DNA of 18,360 nt. Origin: an uncultured Lachnospiraceae bacterium. Its GTDB lineage: Bacteria > Bacillota > Clostridia > Lachnospirales > Lachnospiraceae. The notes under the pieces were generated by a model. The model saw nothing but the letters and a program-made list of their open reading frames with translations. It was not told where the DNA came from and searched no databases. Of this stretch, positions 1 through 7,232 are shown piece after piece. The stretch spans positions 1 through 18,360 of the forward strand of contig CAJUBR010000057.1 of NCBI GenBank assembly GCA_910584695.1. The letters are read 5' to 3'. The translations under genes and the position numbers were made by a program. Every line of letters starts with the position of its first letter. Position 1 is the stretch's first letter.

Positions 1-1
1 A

Positions 2-85
2 AAGCACCCTGCTTATGACATTGTCTATATTGCACAACTAGATTTTGAAAATAAGGAGTTTCGCAATTATCTAAATAAACAATAA
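2..85 (+). CDS. C-terminal end of an unidentified protein (partial)
   Basis: An open frame enters from the left edge and ends at TAA 83-85, giving 27 residues with the tail LDFENKEFRNYLNKQ. It stops 17 bases before asnB and in the same direction, so the two may share a transcript. The piece is too short to assign to a family. It is called because the frame is open from the edge and the spacing to the next ribosome binding site is typical of an operon. It could also be a chance open frame. Confidence 0.45.
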   Translation, partial: KHPAYDIVYIAQLDFENKEFRNYLNKQ

Positions 86-102
86 TAGAAAGGATATAAA
101 TA

Positions 103-1956
103 ATGTGTGGCATAGCAGGTTTTAGTGATTTTTCTTTAAATTATACCGCCACGCCAGATAAATGGACTTCAATCTTGGAAGAAATGAATCGAATCCAAAA
201 GCATCGTGGACCAGATGACGATGGAACCTATCTGACCATCCACTGTGGCCTATCCCATGTCCGGTTATCCATTATTGATCTATCTACGGGGCATCAGCCT
301 ATGACCCGCTCAATGGGAAAAGGGAGCTGTACCATTGTATATAATGGAGAAATTTATAATATGCGGGAATTAAGGAAGGAACTGCAGAGTAAGGGAATGC
401 AGTTTCAGACGACAAGTGATACCGAGGTAATACTGGCGGGATATCAGATATATGGTACAGAGATTGTAAAAAAATTAAACGGAATTTTTGCTTTTGCAAT
501 CTGGGATGAACGGAAACAAAAACTGTATCTGTTCAGAGACCGGTCTGGGGTGAAGCCGTTGTTTTATACGGTTCACAATAAGACACTGATATTTTCGTCT
601 GAGATAAAGGGTATATTCTGCTATCCGGAAATAAAAGCAGAGGTGGATAAAGAAGGGCTTTGTGAAATCTTCGGACTGGGACCGGCAAAAACCTATGGAA
701 AAGGTGTGTTTAAGAATATGAAAGAAGTGTTGCCGGGATATTTTCTGGAGTTTGGGGATTGCGGGCTGAAGGAATTTTGTTATTGGAAATTAGAGAGCAA
801 ACCACATATGGACAGTTTTGAGGATACTGTGGAAAAGACAAGTGCTTTGGTAACAGATGCGGTAAAAGGGCAGATGCTTTCGGATGTTCCGATTTGTACA
901 TTTTTATCTGGAGGGGTAGACAGCAGCTTTGTGACGGCAGTCTGCAGTAAGGAATTACAAGAGGCGGGAAAGGAGTTAGATACCTATTCCTTTGATTTTA
1001 CGGATAATGATGTTAATTTTAAAGCAAACGCATTTCAGCCGACGCAGGACCGTCCATGGGTGGAAAAAATGGTAGAGTTTGCAAAGACAAAACATCATTT
1101 TCTGGAATGTAACAATGTAGAGCTTTATCATTATTTATATGAGGCGGTGGATGCCAGAGATCTGCCATGTATGGCGGATGTGGAATCGTCTATGCTGTAC
1201 TTTTGCAAAAAGGTTGCAAAGCATAATAAAGTGACTCTGACAGGAGAATGTGCAGATGAAATTTTCGGGGGTTATCCGTGGTTTCACAAACAGGAATGCT
1301 TTGAAGCGGATATTTTTCCGTGGTCTATGGATTTTTCACCCCGGACAATGCTGTTAAAGGATGAAGTAATACGGGAACTGCCGCTGGAGGAATATGCAAG
1401 GGCAGCTTATGAAAAGACAATTCAGGAGACGCCTGTCTTGCAGGGAGAATCCCCGGAGGAGAAGCGGAGAAGAGAGATTGCATACCTGAATCTGAAGTGG
1501 TTTATGCAGACGCTTCTTGACAGAATGGACCGGACCAGTATGTATAGCGGTTTAGAGGCAAGGGTGCCGTTGGCAGACCACCGGATTATTGAATATGTAT
1601 GGAATGTTCCGTGGGAAATGAAATGCCATAATGGAATTGTAAAAGGACTGCTGCGTGCAGCGGGAGAAAAATATCTGCCTAATGAAGTTCTTTATCGGAA
1701 AAAGAGTCCGTATCCAAAGACTTATGATCCGGCCTATGAAAACTTGTTAAGGAAGAAAATGGAAGAGCTTTTAAATGATGGAAACGCACCGATCTGTATG
1801 CTGATTGACCGGAAAAAAGTGGAAAGCTTTATGAAAAATCCTACGGATTATGGAAGACCGTTTTACGGACAATTGATGGCAGGACCACAGCTTTTGGCAT
1901 ATATATTACAGGTTAACTACTGGTTGTCAAAATATAGTATTACTTTGACAGCATAG
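103..1956 (+). CDS. asnB: Asparagine synthetase, glutamine-hydrolysing (AsnB)
   Basis: Cytosolic enzyme converting aspartate, glutamine and ATP to asparagine, glutamate, AMP and PPi. The N-terminal glutaminase (Ntn) domain begins MCGIAGF, so Cys2 becomes the N-terminal nucleophile after Met removal. RLSIIDL, GHQPM and YNGEIYN follow as in class II amidotransferases. The synthetase domain has the pyrophosphate-binding loop SGGVDSS at residues 268-274, then GECADEIFGGYPW and DRMDRTSMYSGLEARVPLADH. The length (617 aa) fits bacterial AsnB. The start is fixed by the need for Cys2 and by AAAGGA at 89-94. RDRSGVKPL has Ser where Phe is common, a minor variation. No own promoter is visible, so it may be read from the upstream gene; the transcript should end at the hairpin 2003-2054. 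Confidence 0.95.
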   Translation: MCGIAGFSDFSLNYTATPDKWTSILEEMNRIQKHRGPDDDGTYLTIHCGLSHVRLSIIDLSTGHQPMTRSMGKGSCTIVYNGEIYNMRELRKELQSKGMQFQTTSDTEVILAGYQIYGTEIVKKLNGIFAFAIWDERKQKLYLFRDRSGVKPLFYTVHNKTLIFSSEIKGIFCYPEIKAEVDKEGLCEIFGLGPAKTYGKGVFKNMKEVLPGYFLEFGDCGLKEFCYWKLESKPHMDSFEDTVEKTSALVTDAVKGQMLSDVPICTFLSGGVDSSFVTAVCSKELQEAGKELDTYSFDFTDNDVNFKANAFQPTQDRPWVEKMVEFAKTKHHFLECNNVELYHYLYEAVDARDLPCMADVESSMLYFCKKVAKHNKVTLTGECADEIFGGYPWFHKQECFEADIFPWSMDFSPRTMLLKDEVIRELPLEEYARAAYEKTIQETPVLQGESPEEKRRREIAYLNLKWFMQTLLDRMDRTSMYSGLEARVPLADHRIIEYVWNVPWEMKCHNGIVKGLLRAAGEKYLPNEVLYRKKSPYPKTYDPAYENLLRKKMEELLNDGNAPICMLIDRKKVESFMKNPTDYGRPFYGQLMAGPQLLAYILQVNYWLSKYSITLTA

Positions 1957-2002
1957 CAATAAAATAAGTACCGGCTTTGTGCCTTTTCCCTAAAAAGGAA
2001 AC

Positions 2003-2054
2003 AAAAGGGAGGGTGTCCCAAAAGTCATAAAATGGCTTAAGCCCCTCCCTTTTT
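2003..2054. terminator. Bidirectional intrinsic terminator between asnB and iorB
   Basis: AAAAGGGAGGG (2003-2013) pairs with CCCTCCCTTTT (2043-2053), an 11-bp stem with a 29-base loop. T residues follow on the + strand (2050-2054) and TTTTG follows on the - strand, so it can serve both convergent genes. The loop is long and contains TGTCCCAAAAGTCA, which resembles sequences seen at some insertion-sequence ends. No transposase or second end is present, so it is called only a terminator. Confidence 0.75.
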
Positions 2055-2080
2055 AAAGAATTATGCAGCAGGAATATACT

Positions 2081-2653
2081 TCAACTTTCAAATCCCACTA
2101 AAAATGCTTTCTGGTTAATTTCTACCGTTTTTGGCGGAACGGTATCCGCAATGACCTTTAACCAGTCCTCTTTGGAAAAGTCCATATGTTTGGCGGCAAC
2201 CCCTAATACAATATTATTAAATACCCGGGAATTACCAAGCTTAAGTGCTTCACCGGCGGCATCCACGGAATATACCTTGTAAGTTTTTTTAAGATTTTCA
2301 ATAATATCTTCTGGATACTCTGCCGCTCCGGTTACAACAGTAATCGGATCAATCCGCTGATCATTTACGACTAAAGCTCCTCCCGGTTTTAAGAAGTGTG
2401 CATAGCGTAGGGCTTCTAACCGTTCAAAGGCAATCAGTACATCTGCCTGACCGGCTTCTACAATCGGTTCAGCCACTTCTTTTCCATATCTTACAAAGGT
2501 TACAACGGAACCACCGCGCTGTGCCATACCATGTACTTCGGATAATTTTACATCATATCCTGCCGTTAAGATAATACCACCAAGGATCCGGCTGGTCAGC
2601 AAAGTTCCCTGTCCCCCGACACCGACAATCATAATATTTTTTGTCTCATTCAT
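2081..2653 (-). CDS. iorB: Indolepyruvate:ferredoxin oxidoreductase, beta subunit
   Basis: Small subunit (190 aa) of the cytosolic thiamine-diphosphate enzyme that oxidatively decarboxylates aryl-pyruvates (from Trp, Phe, Tyr) to aryl-acetyl-CoA with reduction of ferredoxin. The N-terminal IMIVGVGGQGTLLTSRIL (about residues 7-24) is the glycine-rich signature of the gamma-type subunit of 2-oxoacid:acceptor oxidoreductases, followed by the conserved SEVHGMAQRGGSV. Its ATG shares one base with the iorA stop (TAATG), a classic translational-coupling arrangement. GGAGGTGG lies inside the 3' end of iorA. Terminated by the hairpin at 2003-2054. Confidence 0.92.
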   Translation of the reverse strand: MNETKNIMIVGVGGQGTLLTSRILGGIILTAGYDVKLSEVHGMAQRGGSVVTFVRYGKEVAEPIVEAGQADVLIAFERLEALRYAHFLKPGGALVVNDQRIDPITVVTGAAEYPEDIIENLKKTYKVYSVDAAGEALKLGNSRVFNNIVLGVAAKHMDFSKEDWLKVIADTVPPKTVEINQKAFLVGFES

Positions 2654-4392
2654 TATTTTGCCACCTCCTCAATTGCATCAAATGGACATAAGTTTTTACA
2701 TAATCCACAGCCGTTACACATAGTAGCATCAATAGAAATGGTACCATCCTCATTTTTGGTAAGGGCGGGACATCCAGGTTTTAAACACATGCCGCATTTT
2801 TTACATTTTTCCGGAACCGGTATACACTTATTCGGGAAGTGTACTTCCTTTAACAGTGCACAAGGTGACTTGGTAATGATAACGGAGACGGCGTCTCTTT
2901 CTGTTTCCTCTTTGATAACCTTTTCCAGTTCTTTAATATCAAAAGCATTGATTTCCGTTACATGTTCAATGCCCATTGCCTTGCATAAATGGTAAATGTT
3001 GATGGCAGGAACGGTTTTCCCCATCAGGGTTTTACCGGTTGCGGCATGATCCTGATGACCGGTCATACCGGTAGTAGAGTTATCTAAAATGACAACCGTT
3101 CCGGTACCTTGATTATATACCATGTTCATCAGGGAATTCACACCGGTATGCATAAAGGTGGAATCGCCGATTACAGCAACCCAGTTTTTGATATAATCTT
3201 TGCCTTTAGCCATTTCCATACCGTGTAAGGAGGAAATGGAAGCACCCATACAGATGGTGGTATCCACAACACTAAGAGGAGGTACTGCACCCAATGTATA
3301 ACAGCCGATATCTCCGGCAGCGTGAATTTTTAATTTGTTAAGAACGGTATATACACTTCTATGCGGGCAGCCCGGACAAAGAAGAGGAGGTCTTGCAGGA
3401 ACCTTGGCGGGTGTGTTAATCTGCAGATTTTCTTTTAATACCACTTTACGGAGCATATTGGCACTGTATTCTCCCTGAACGGTAAATGCTTCCTTTCCAA
3501 TGCATTGAATGCCCCATGCACGAACCTGTTCCTCAATCACCGGTTCCAATTCTTCAAATATATAAAGGATATCGACTTTAGAGGCAAATTCTTCTATCAG
3601 TTTCTTTGGAAGGGGGTGTACCATGCCGAGTTTAAGTACAGAGGCATCCGGGCAGACTTCTTTGACATATGTGTATGGGATACCGCTTGTGATAAACCCG
3701 ATTTTTGTATCCTTTATTGTCATTTTATTGATATCCAGTGTGTTAGCTGCATCTGCCATATCTTTTAAACGCTGTTCTACAAAAATATGCCTTTGAATGG
3801 CATTGACAGGCATCATAACATTTTTGGCAATATTTCTTTCATATGCTTTATCCTCTGGTACAACCCGGTCTTCTAAGGTGACAACACCCTGAGAATGAGC
3901 CAGACGGGTAGTAGTACGGAGTACTATCGGGGTATCAAATTGTTCGGAAAGCTCAAAGGCAAGTTTTATAAAATCTTTTGCTTCCTGTGAATCGGATGGT
4001 TCCAAAACAGGAACTTGTGCAGCCCGGCAGATTTGACGTGTATCCTGTTCATTCTGGGAACTGTACATACCGGGATCGTCTGCCACAACAGCAACAAGAC
4101 CGCCATTAGCACCGATATAGGCGGCAGTGTACATCGGATCAGCCGCAACATTAAAACCCACATGTTTCATGGAAGCCATGGCACGGACACCGCTGACGGA
4201 TGCACCGATCGCAACTTCCATGGCAACCTTTTCATTGGGTGACCATTCGCAATAAATTTCGGGATATTTTACTAGATTTTCACTAATCTCGGTACTTGGG
4301 GTTCCCGGATAGGCGGCAGAAACTTTAACCCCTGCCTCATATGCACCACGGGCAATTGCCTCGTTACCGAGCATTATTTTTTTCTCTGACAT
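2653..4392 (-). CDS. iorA: Indolepyruvate:ferredoxin oxidoreductase, alpha subunit
   Basis: Catalytic subunit (579 aa). The N-terminal pyrimidine-binding domain has AAYPGTPSTEISENL. The thiamine-diphosphate-binding domain has CPGCPHR, GDIGCYTLG and the GDS motif at residues 409-411, followed by the Asn-containing LDNSTTGMTGHQ. The C-terminus is a 2[4Fe-4S] ferredoxin-like domain: the first cluster (residues 530-542) has spacing C-x2-C-x2-C-x4-C-P, one residue wider than usual, and the second (559-570) is a standard C-x2-C-x2-C-x3-C-P. The atypical first cluster is a known trait of IorA rather than damage. AGGAGGA at 4398-4404 precedes the ATG. With IorB it links aromatic amino-acid fermentation to ferredoxin reduction. 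No paaK-like CoA ligase lies next to it. Confidence 0.94.
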   Translation of the reverse strand: MSEKKIMLGNEAIARGAYEAGVKVSAAYPGTPSTEISENLVKYPEIYCEWSPNEKVAMEVAIGASVSGVRAMASMKHVGFNVAADPMYTAAYIGANGGLVAVVADDPGMYSSQNEQDTRQICRAAQVPVLEPSDSQEAKDFIKLAFELSEQFDTPIVLRTTTRLAHSQGVVTLEDRVVPEDKAYERNIAKNVMMPVNAIQRHIFVEQRLKDMADAANTLDINKMTIKDTKIGFITSGIPYTYVKEVCPDASVLKLGMVHPLPKKLIEEFASKVDILYIFEELEPVIEEQVRAWGIQCIGKEAFTVQGEYSANMLRKVVLKENLQINTPAKVPARPPLLCPGCPHRSVYTVLNKLKIHAAGDIGCYTLGAVPPLSVVDTTICMGASISSLHGMEMAKGKDYIKNWVAVIGDSTFMHTGVNSLMNMVYNQGTGTVVILDNSTTGMTGHQDHAATGKTLMGKTVPAINIYHLCKAMGIEHVTEINAFDIKELEKVIKEETERDAVSVIITKSPCALLKEVHFPNKCIPVPEKCKKCGMCLKPGCPALTKNEDGTISIDATMCNGCGLCKNLCPFDAIEEVAK

Positions 4393-4422
4393 GAGAGTCC
4401 TCCTTTTGTAACTTATATTGTC

Positions 4423-4435
4423 CGTATACGATACG
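4423..4435. promoter_or_regulatory. Palindrome downstream of the iorAB start site (candidate operator)
   Basis: CGTAT-ACG-ATACG is a perfect 5-bp inverted repeat with a 3-bp centre. It falls at about +7 to +19 relative to the start site predicted from the iorA promoter, where a bound repressor would block transcription. The regulator is not known and only one copy is seen. Confidence 0.35.
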
Positions 4436-4448
4436 TACAGATAAATTT

Positions 4449-4477
4449 ATTATAACGGAAATAATAGGATTTGTCAT
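4449..4477 (-). promoter_or_regulatory. Sigma-A promoter of iorAB
   Basis: On the - strand, -35 ATGACA (4477-4472) and a perfect -10 TATAAT (4454-4449) are separated by 17 bp. The start site would be near 4442, giving a leader of about 50 bases that contains the palindrome 4423-4435 and the iorA ribosome binding site. Confidence 0.7.
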
Positions 4478-4525
4478 TAAGGAAAAATTTTCTGGCAGAC
4501 CATGTAAAATCGACAACATTTTTAA

Positions 4526-4554
4526 TGGAACTGAACAGGTATTTATGGTAAAAT
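4526..4554 (+). promoter_or_regulatory. Weak candidate promoter for the 4626 membrane-protein gene
   Basis: A TAAAAT -10 box (4549-4554) preceded by TGG gives a partly extended -10. The best -35 at 17-bp spacing is TGGAAC (4526-4531), only 3 of 6 consensus. The predicted start near 4561 would put the hairpin 4569-4595 close to the 5' end of the transcript. Confidence 0.35.
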
Positions 4555-4568
4555 GTTCACATTAGGTA

Positions 4569-4595
4569 ATCCGGCAAAACCGAAGCTTGCCGGAT
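4569..4595 (+). other. Perfect 9-bp hairpin in the leader of the 4626 gene
   Basis: ATCCGGCAA (4569-4577) pairs with TTGCCGGAT (4587-4595) around a 9-base loop, AACCGAAGC. No T-run follows, so it is not a terminator. It lies just upstream of the ribosome binding site AAGGAGG (4613-4619) and may stabilise the 5' end of the messenger or bind a factor. Confidence 0.45.
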
Positions 4596-4625
4596 CGCAA
4601 TATAAATTTACTAAGGAGGATTAAG

Positions 4626-5282
4626 ATGGCGGTAGAGATATTAAAAGTGATTGTTTTATTGATTTTGTTATTTGTGGTGATTATAGTGGTGGGTATCATT
4701 AATAAATCCTATGATTCACGTAAATTTAACGAGGAAGAGATGCGCCGTGTTTTAGAAAAATATGTTCCCGCCGGAGAGAAGCTGATTGCAGGTGTGCATG
4801 GCTATGGAGCAGAGGTTAAAATCATGTTCGAGATTTTGGGAAACTGTAGTTTTGACGGCGAAGTTTATCCGGCAGAGCGTGGTATGACAATTAGCGGTTA
4901 TAAGGCAAAATATGCAGGATATGATGTGTATTTAGGCATTACGGAACATCACTTTATTTTTTCGGAATGTGTTTCCGGAAATAAATACTATTATCAGTTT
5001 GATAAGGTTCCTGCTTCAAGGGAGGCTGATGCCGGAGAATTTGCAGGTTCTACGCAGTTAGAGGATATTGGGAAAGGGATTGCGTTTACAGACGATGATG
5101 TTCAAAGTTGCGTGATCAAATCGGCAAAGAGGAGCATGAAAATTACCATAACTTTAAAAAACGGGAGTTATTTCATAATAGAGATGCCGAAGGATGATAA
5201 ACCGGCAAAGCATTCACCACACTATGTAGAATACCGCAATGCGGTTTTGGAGCACCTCGAAAGCTTAAGGAGACCTTCTTGA
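4626..5282 (+). CDS. Membrane-anchored protein of unknown function (218 aa)
   Basis: I do not recognise a family. The ATG at 4626 is chosen because AAGGAGG (4613-4619) sits at ideal distance. A TTG at 4587 in the same frame would lie inside a hairpin and add 13 unlikely residues. Residues 7-26 (KVIVLLILLFVVIIVVGIIN) form one strong membrane segment. The remaining about 190 residues are soluble, mixed alpha/beta, with alternating hydrophobic strands (GYDVYLGITEHHFIFSE, MKITITLKNGSYFIIEM) and no Cys pair or catalytic motif I can name. The beta-strand-rich body resembles PH-like domains in pattern only. It stands alone between divergent iorAB and the maltodextrin locus. Confidence 0.75.
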   Translation: MAVEILKVIVLLILLFVVIIVVGIINKSYDSRKFNEEEMRRVLEKYVPAGEKLIAGVHGYGAEVKIMFEILGNCSFDGEVYPAERGMTISGYKAKYAGYDVYLGITEHHFIFSECVSGNKYYYQFDKVPASREADAGEFAGSTQLEDIGKGIAFTDDDVQSCVIKSAKRSMKITITLKNGSYFIIEMPKDDKPAKHSPHYVEYRNAVLEHLESLRRPS

Positions 5283-5299
5283 AAGTCAGATTGGCATTG

Positions 5300-5450
5300 T
5301 GCTGTTTATGGTTATATATTTTCCTGATTCCTGCGAGCAACAAGCCAAGTGGCTGCTTGCAGATATTTGGCGACTGCCGCAAGGGTCACATACCCCGCTG
5401 CTCTGCAACGTTACTAAATTGATGCCCCGTTGCTTGCAGCGGGGTTGTTG
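5300..5450. repeat. Structured, repeat-like intergenic element
   Basis: This non-coding stretch has a GC-rich composition unlike its surroundings. It contains CCCCGCTGC (5393-5401), CCCCGTTGC (5425-5433) and GCAGCGGGG (5436-5444). The last can pair either locally with 5425-5432, making a stem of about 8 bp with a CTTG tetraloop, or with 5393-5401, making a perfect 9-bp stem. No T-run follows. From memory, similar sequences recur between genes in Lachnospiraceae genomes, but only one copy lies here, so its status as a dispersed repeat is inference. It may also help end the 4626 gene's transcript. Confidence 0.4.
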
Positions 5451-5591
5451 ACTGTGGGAAGGAATGTACGAAATGAATAAAAAAGACAGAAACAAAAAAG
5501 AAAAATATCGAAAAAACTGCCGTTTTGCACAAGAAATAGAATTTTTTAACAGTATGTGTTGATAGATTGCACATAAAATTGTGAAAAAGGC

Positions 5592-5620
5592 TTGCATGTT
5601 TTTGTGAATAGTGGTATGAT
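5592..5620 (+). promoter_or_regulatory. Promoter of the maltodextrin transporter operon
   Basis: The -35 TTGCAT (5592-5597) and -10 TATGAT (5615-5620) are separated by 17 bp, with TGG directly before the -10 (extended -10). The start site would be near 5627, leaving a leader of about 110 bases with two operator-like palindromes before the lipoprotein gene. Confidence 0.75.
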
Positions 5621-5631
5621 AGGAACATGTC

Positions 5632-5647
5632 TTGGAAACGTTTCCAA
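5632..5647. promoter_or_regulatory. LacI/MalR-type operator 1 (also cre-like)
   Basis: TTGGAAACGTTTCCAA is a perfect 16-bp palindrome with the central CG typical of LacI-family sites. It lies at about +6 to +21, a roadblock position. The likely ligand is the LacI-family protein encoded at 10744-11799. The sequence also resembles a catabolite-responsive element, so CcpA binding is an alternative. Confidence 0.75.
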
Positions 5648-5651
5648 AAAT

Positions 5652-5662
5652 GTTTCCGAAAC
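5652..5662. promoter_or_regulatory. LacI-type operator-like site 2
   Basis: GTTTC-C-GAAAC is a perfect 5-bp inverted repeat with a single-base centre, made of the same half-site letters as operator 1 but with a different centre. The two centres are about 17-18 bp apart, less than two helical turns. It may be a secondary or degenerate site for the same repressor. Confidence 0.45.
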
Positions 5663-5735
5663 GAAATACATTTCATAATAACTGGATACCAAAGCAAGGG
5701 AATCCAAATACTTTAAAGAAAGAGGGAGACATGTT

Positions 5736-7157
5736 ATGAGATTAAAGAAAATGGTCGCTGCAGGTTTGACATTATCCATGGTTGCAGGTTTGGCTCTTAC
5801 CGGTTGTGGTAACGACGGTAACACAACTGGTGGTGATTCAGGCAATGCAGGAAGCTCAAGCAGTGCAAAGGATGATTCAAAAGATTCAGGCAGCAGTGAA
5901 GGTGGTTCTGTATATTATTTGAACTTTAAACCTGAAGTAGCAGAACAGTGGGAAGCAATTGCTAAGAAGTATACAGATGCTACAGGAGTAGAGGTTAAAG
6001 TTGTTACTGCTGCATCTGGTACGTATGAGTCAACATTGACATCGGAAGTAGCAAAGAAGAATCCTCCTACATTATTCCAGATTAATGGACCTGTTGGATA
6101 TCAGAACTGGAAAGATTATTGTTTAGATTTATCTGGTACCGATATTTACAACAACTTATCTGATAAGTCAATGGCAATTACGGATGCAGATGGCAATGGT
6201 GCATACGGAATTCCATACGTAGTAGAAGGATATGGTATTATCTACAACGATGAGATTATGCAGAAATATTTTGCATTATCTGATAAGGCAGTAGATATCA
6301 GTGCTGCTACAGATATCAAGGATTTTGATACCTTGAAAAAAGTAGTAGAGGATATGACAGCACATAAAGCAGATTTAGGAATCGAAGGTGTATTCTCATC
6401 TACATCATTCTCAGCAGGTGAAGACTGGAGATGGCAGACACATCTTGCTAATGTTCCTGTAAACTATGAATATCAGGATGATAATACAACAGATAAAGCA
6501 GAGATTACATTTAAGTATAATGAGAACTTCAAGAATATCTTTGATTTATACTTAGACAACTCTTGTACAGAGAAGGGTCTTGTTGGTTCTAAGACAGTTG
6601 AAGATTCTATGGCAGAGTTTGCACTTGGAAAGACAGCAATGGTTCAGAATGGTAACTGGGGCTGGGGACAGGTTTCAGGTGTTGATGGTAATGTAGTAAA
6701 AGAAGAGAATGTTAAGTTCCTTCCAATCTATACAGGTATGGATAAAGATGCTGAACAGAGCATATGTATTGGTACTGAGAACTTCTGGTGTGTAAACAGC
6801 CAGGCTAGTGAAGCTGATCAGCAGGCAACAATTGATTTCTTAAAATGGTTAACATCTGATGATGCAGGTAAGGCTGAGGTAGCTGCACTTGGATTCATTA
6901 CACCATTCAGCACATTTGGTGATGATTTACAGCCAAATGACCCGTTGGCAAAAGAAGTTGTTAGGTATATGAATGACAGCAGTCTTAAGACAGTACCTTG
7001 GACAGCAATGTTATCATTCCCAAGCCAGACATTCAAAGATAACTTTGGTGCATCTTTACTTGAGTATGCACAGGGTAACAAAGAGTGGAGTGCTGTAGTA
7101 TCTGATATGACAGCAGACTGGGCAGCAGAGAAAGCAAATTCATCTGATGCAGAATAG
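5736..7157 (+). CDS. Maltose/maltodextrin-type ABC transporter substrate-binding lipoprotein
   Basis: Family 1 solute-binding protein (473 aa) that captures the sugar outside the membrane and delivers it to the two permeases encoded next. The lipoprotein signal spans residues 1-23 with lipobox LTGC, making Cys24 the lipid-anchored residue. A Gly/Ser/Asp-rich linker follows to about residue 53. The mature part shows family features: YGIPYVVEGYGIIYNDEIM, FALGKTAMVQNGNWGWGQV and a Trp-rich binding region. The start is supported by AGAGGGAG (5721-5728). Maltodextrin as substrate is inferred from malQ and the LacI-type regulator downstream; another oligosaccharide is possible. Codon use is plain and AT-rich, as in highly expressed genes. 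Confidence 0.85.
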   Translation: MRLKKMVAAGLTLSMVAGLALTGCGNDGNTTGGDSGNAGSSSSAKDDSKDSGSSEGGSVYYLNFKPEVAEQWEAIAKKYTDATGVEVKVVTAASGTYESTLTSEVAKKNPPTLFQINGPVGYQNWKDYCLDLSGTDIYNNLSDKSMAITDADGNGAYGIPYVVEGYGIIYNDEIMQKYFALSDKAVDISAATDIKDFDTLKKVVEDMTAHKADLGIEGVFSSTSFSAGEDWRWQTHLANVPVNYEYQDDNTTDKAEITFKYNENFKNIFDLYLDNSCTEKGLVGSKTVEDSMAEFALGKTAMVQNGNWGWGQVSGVDGNVVKEENVKFLPIYTGMDKDAEQSICIGTENFWCVNSQASEADQQATIDFLKWLTSDDAGKAEVAALGFITPFSTFGDDLQPNDPLAKEVVRYMNDSSLKTVPWTAMLSFPSQTFKDNFGASLLEYAQGNKEWSAVVSDMTADWAAEKANSSDAE

Positions 7158-7179
7158 AATGAAAAGCAGTAAGTAGAAC

Positions 7180-7215
7180 AAAGGCGAGAGCGGGAAAACT
7201 GCCTCGCCTTTCTCT
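7180..7215 (+). terminator. Hairpin between lipoprotein and permease genes (partial terminator)
   Basis: AAAGGCGAG (7180-7188) pairs perfectly with CTCGCCTTT (7203-7211) around a 14-base loop, followed by TCTCT rather than a full T-run. Such a hairpin after a binding-protein gene commonly protects the upstream messenger and lowers permease expression, giving excess binding protein over the membrane subunits. That role is inferred here. Confidence 0.6.
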
Positions 7216-7232
7216 ATCGAGAGGAGGATTTT

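Noticed and set aside
2008..2030. TGTCCCAAAAGTCA motif in the terminator loop, reminiscent of insertion-sequence ends
   Set aside because: No matching inverted end, target duplication or transposase is present in the window; the segment is explained as a terminator loop.
4587..4625. TTG start at 4587 for the membrane-protein gene
   Set aside because: It falls in the 3' arm of a perfect hairpin with no ribosome binding site, whereas ATG 4626 has AAGGAGG at ideal distance and starts directly with the membrane segment.
5286..5597. A 103-codon open frame on the - strand across the intergenic region
   Set aside because: It overlaps the structured element and the transporter promoter, has a Cys/Ser-rich improbable composition, and lacks a good ribosome binding site. 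Probably a spurious frame through a repeat-like sequence.
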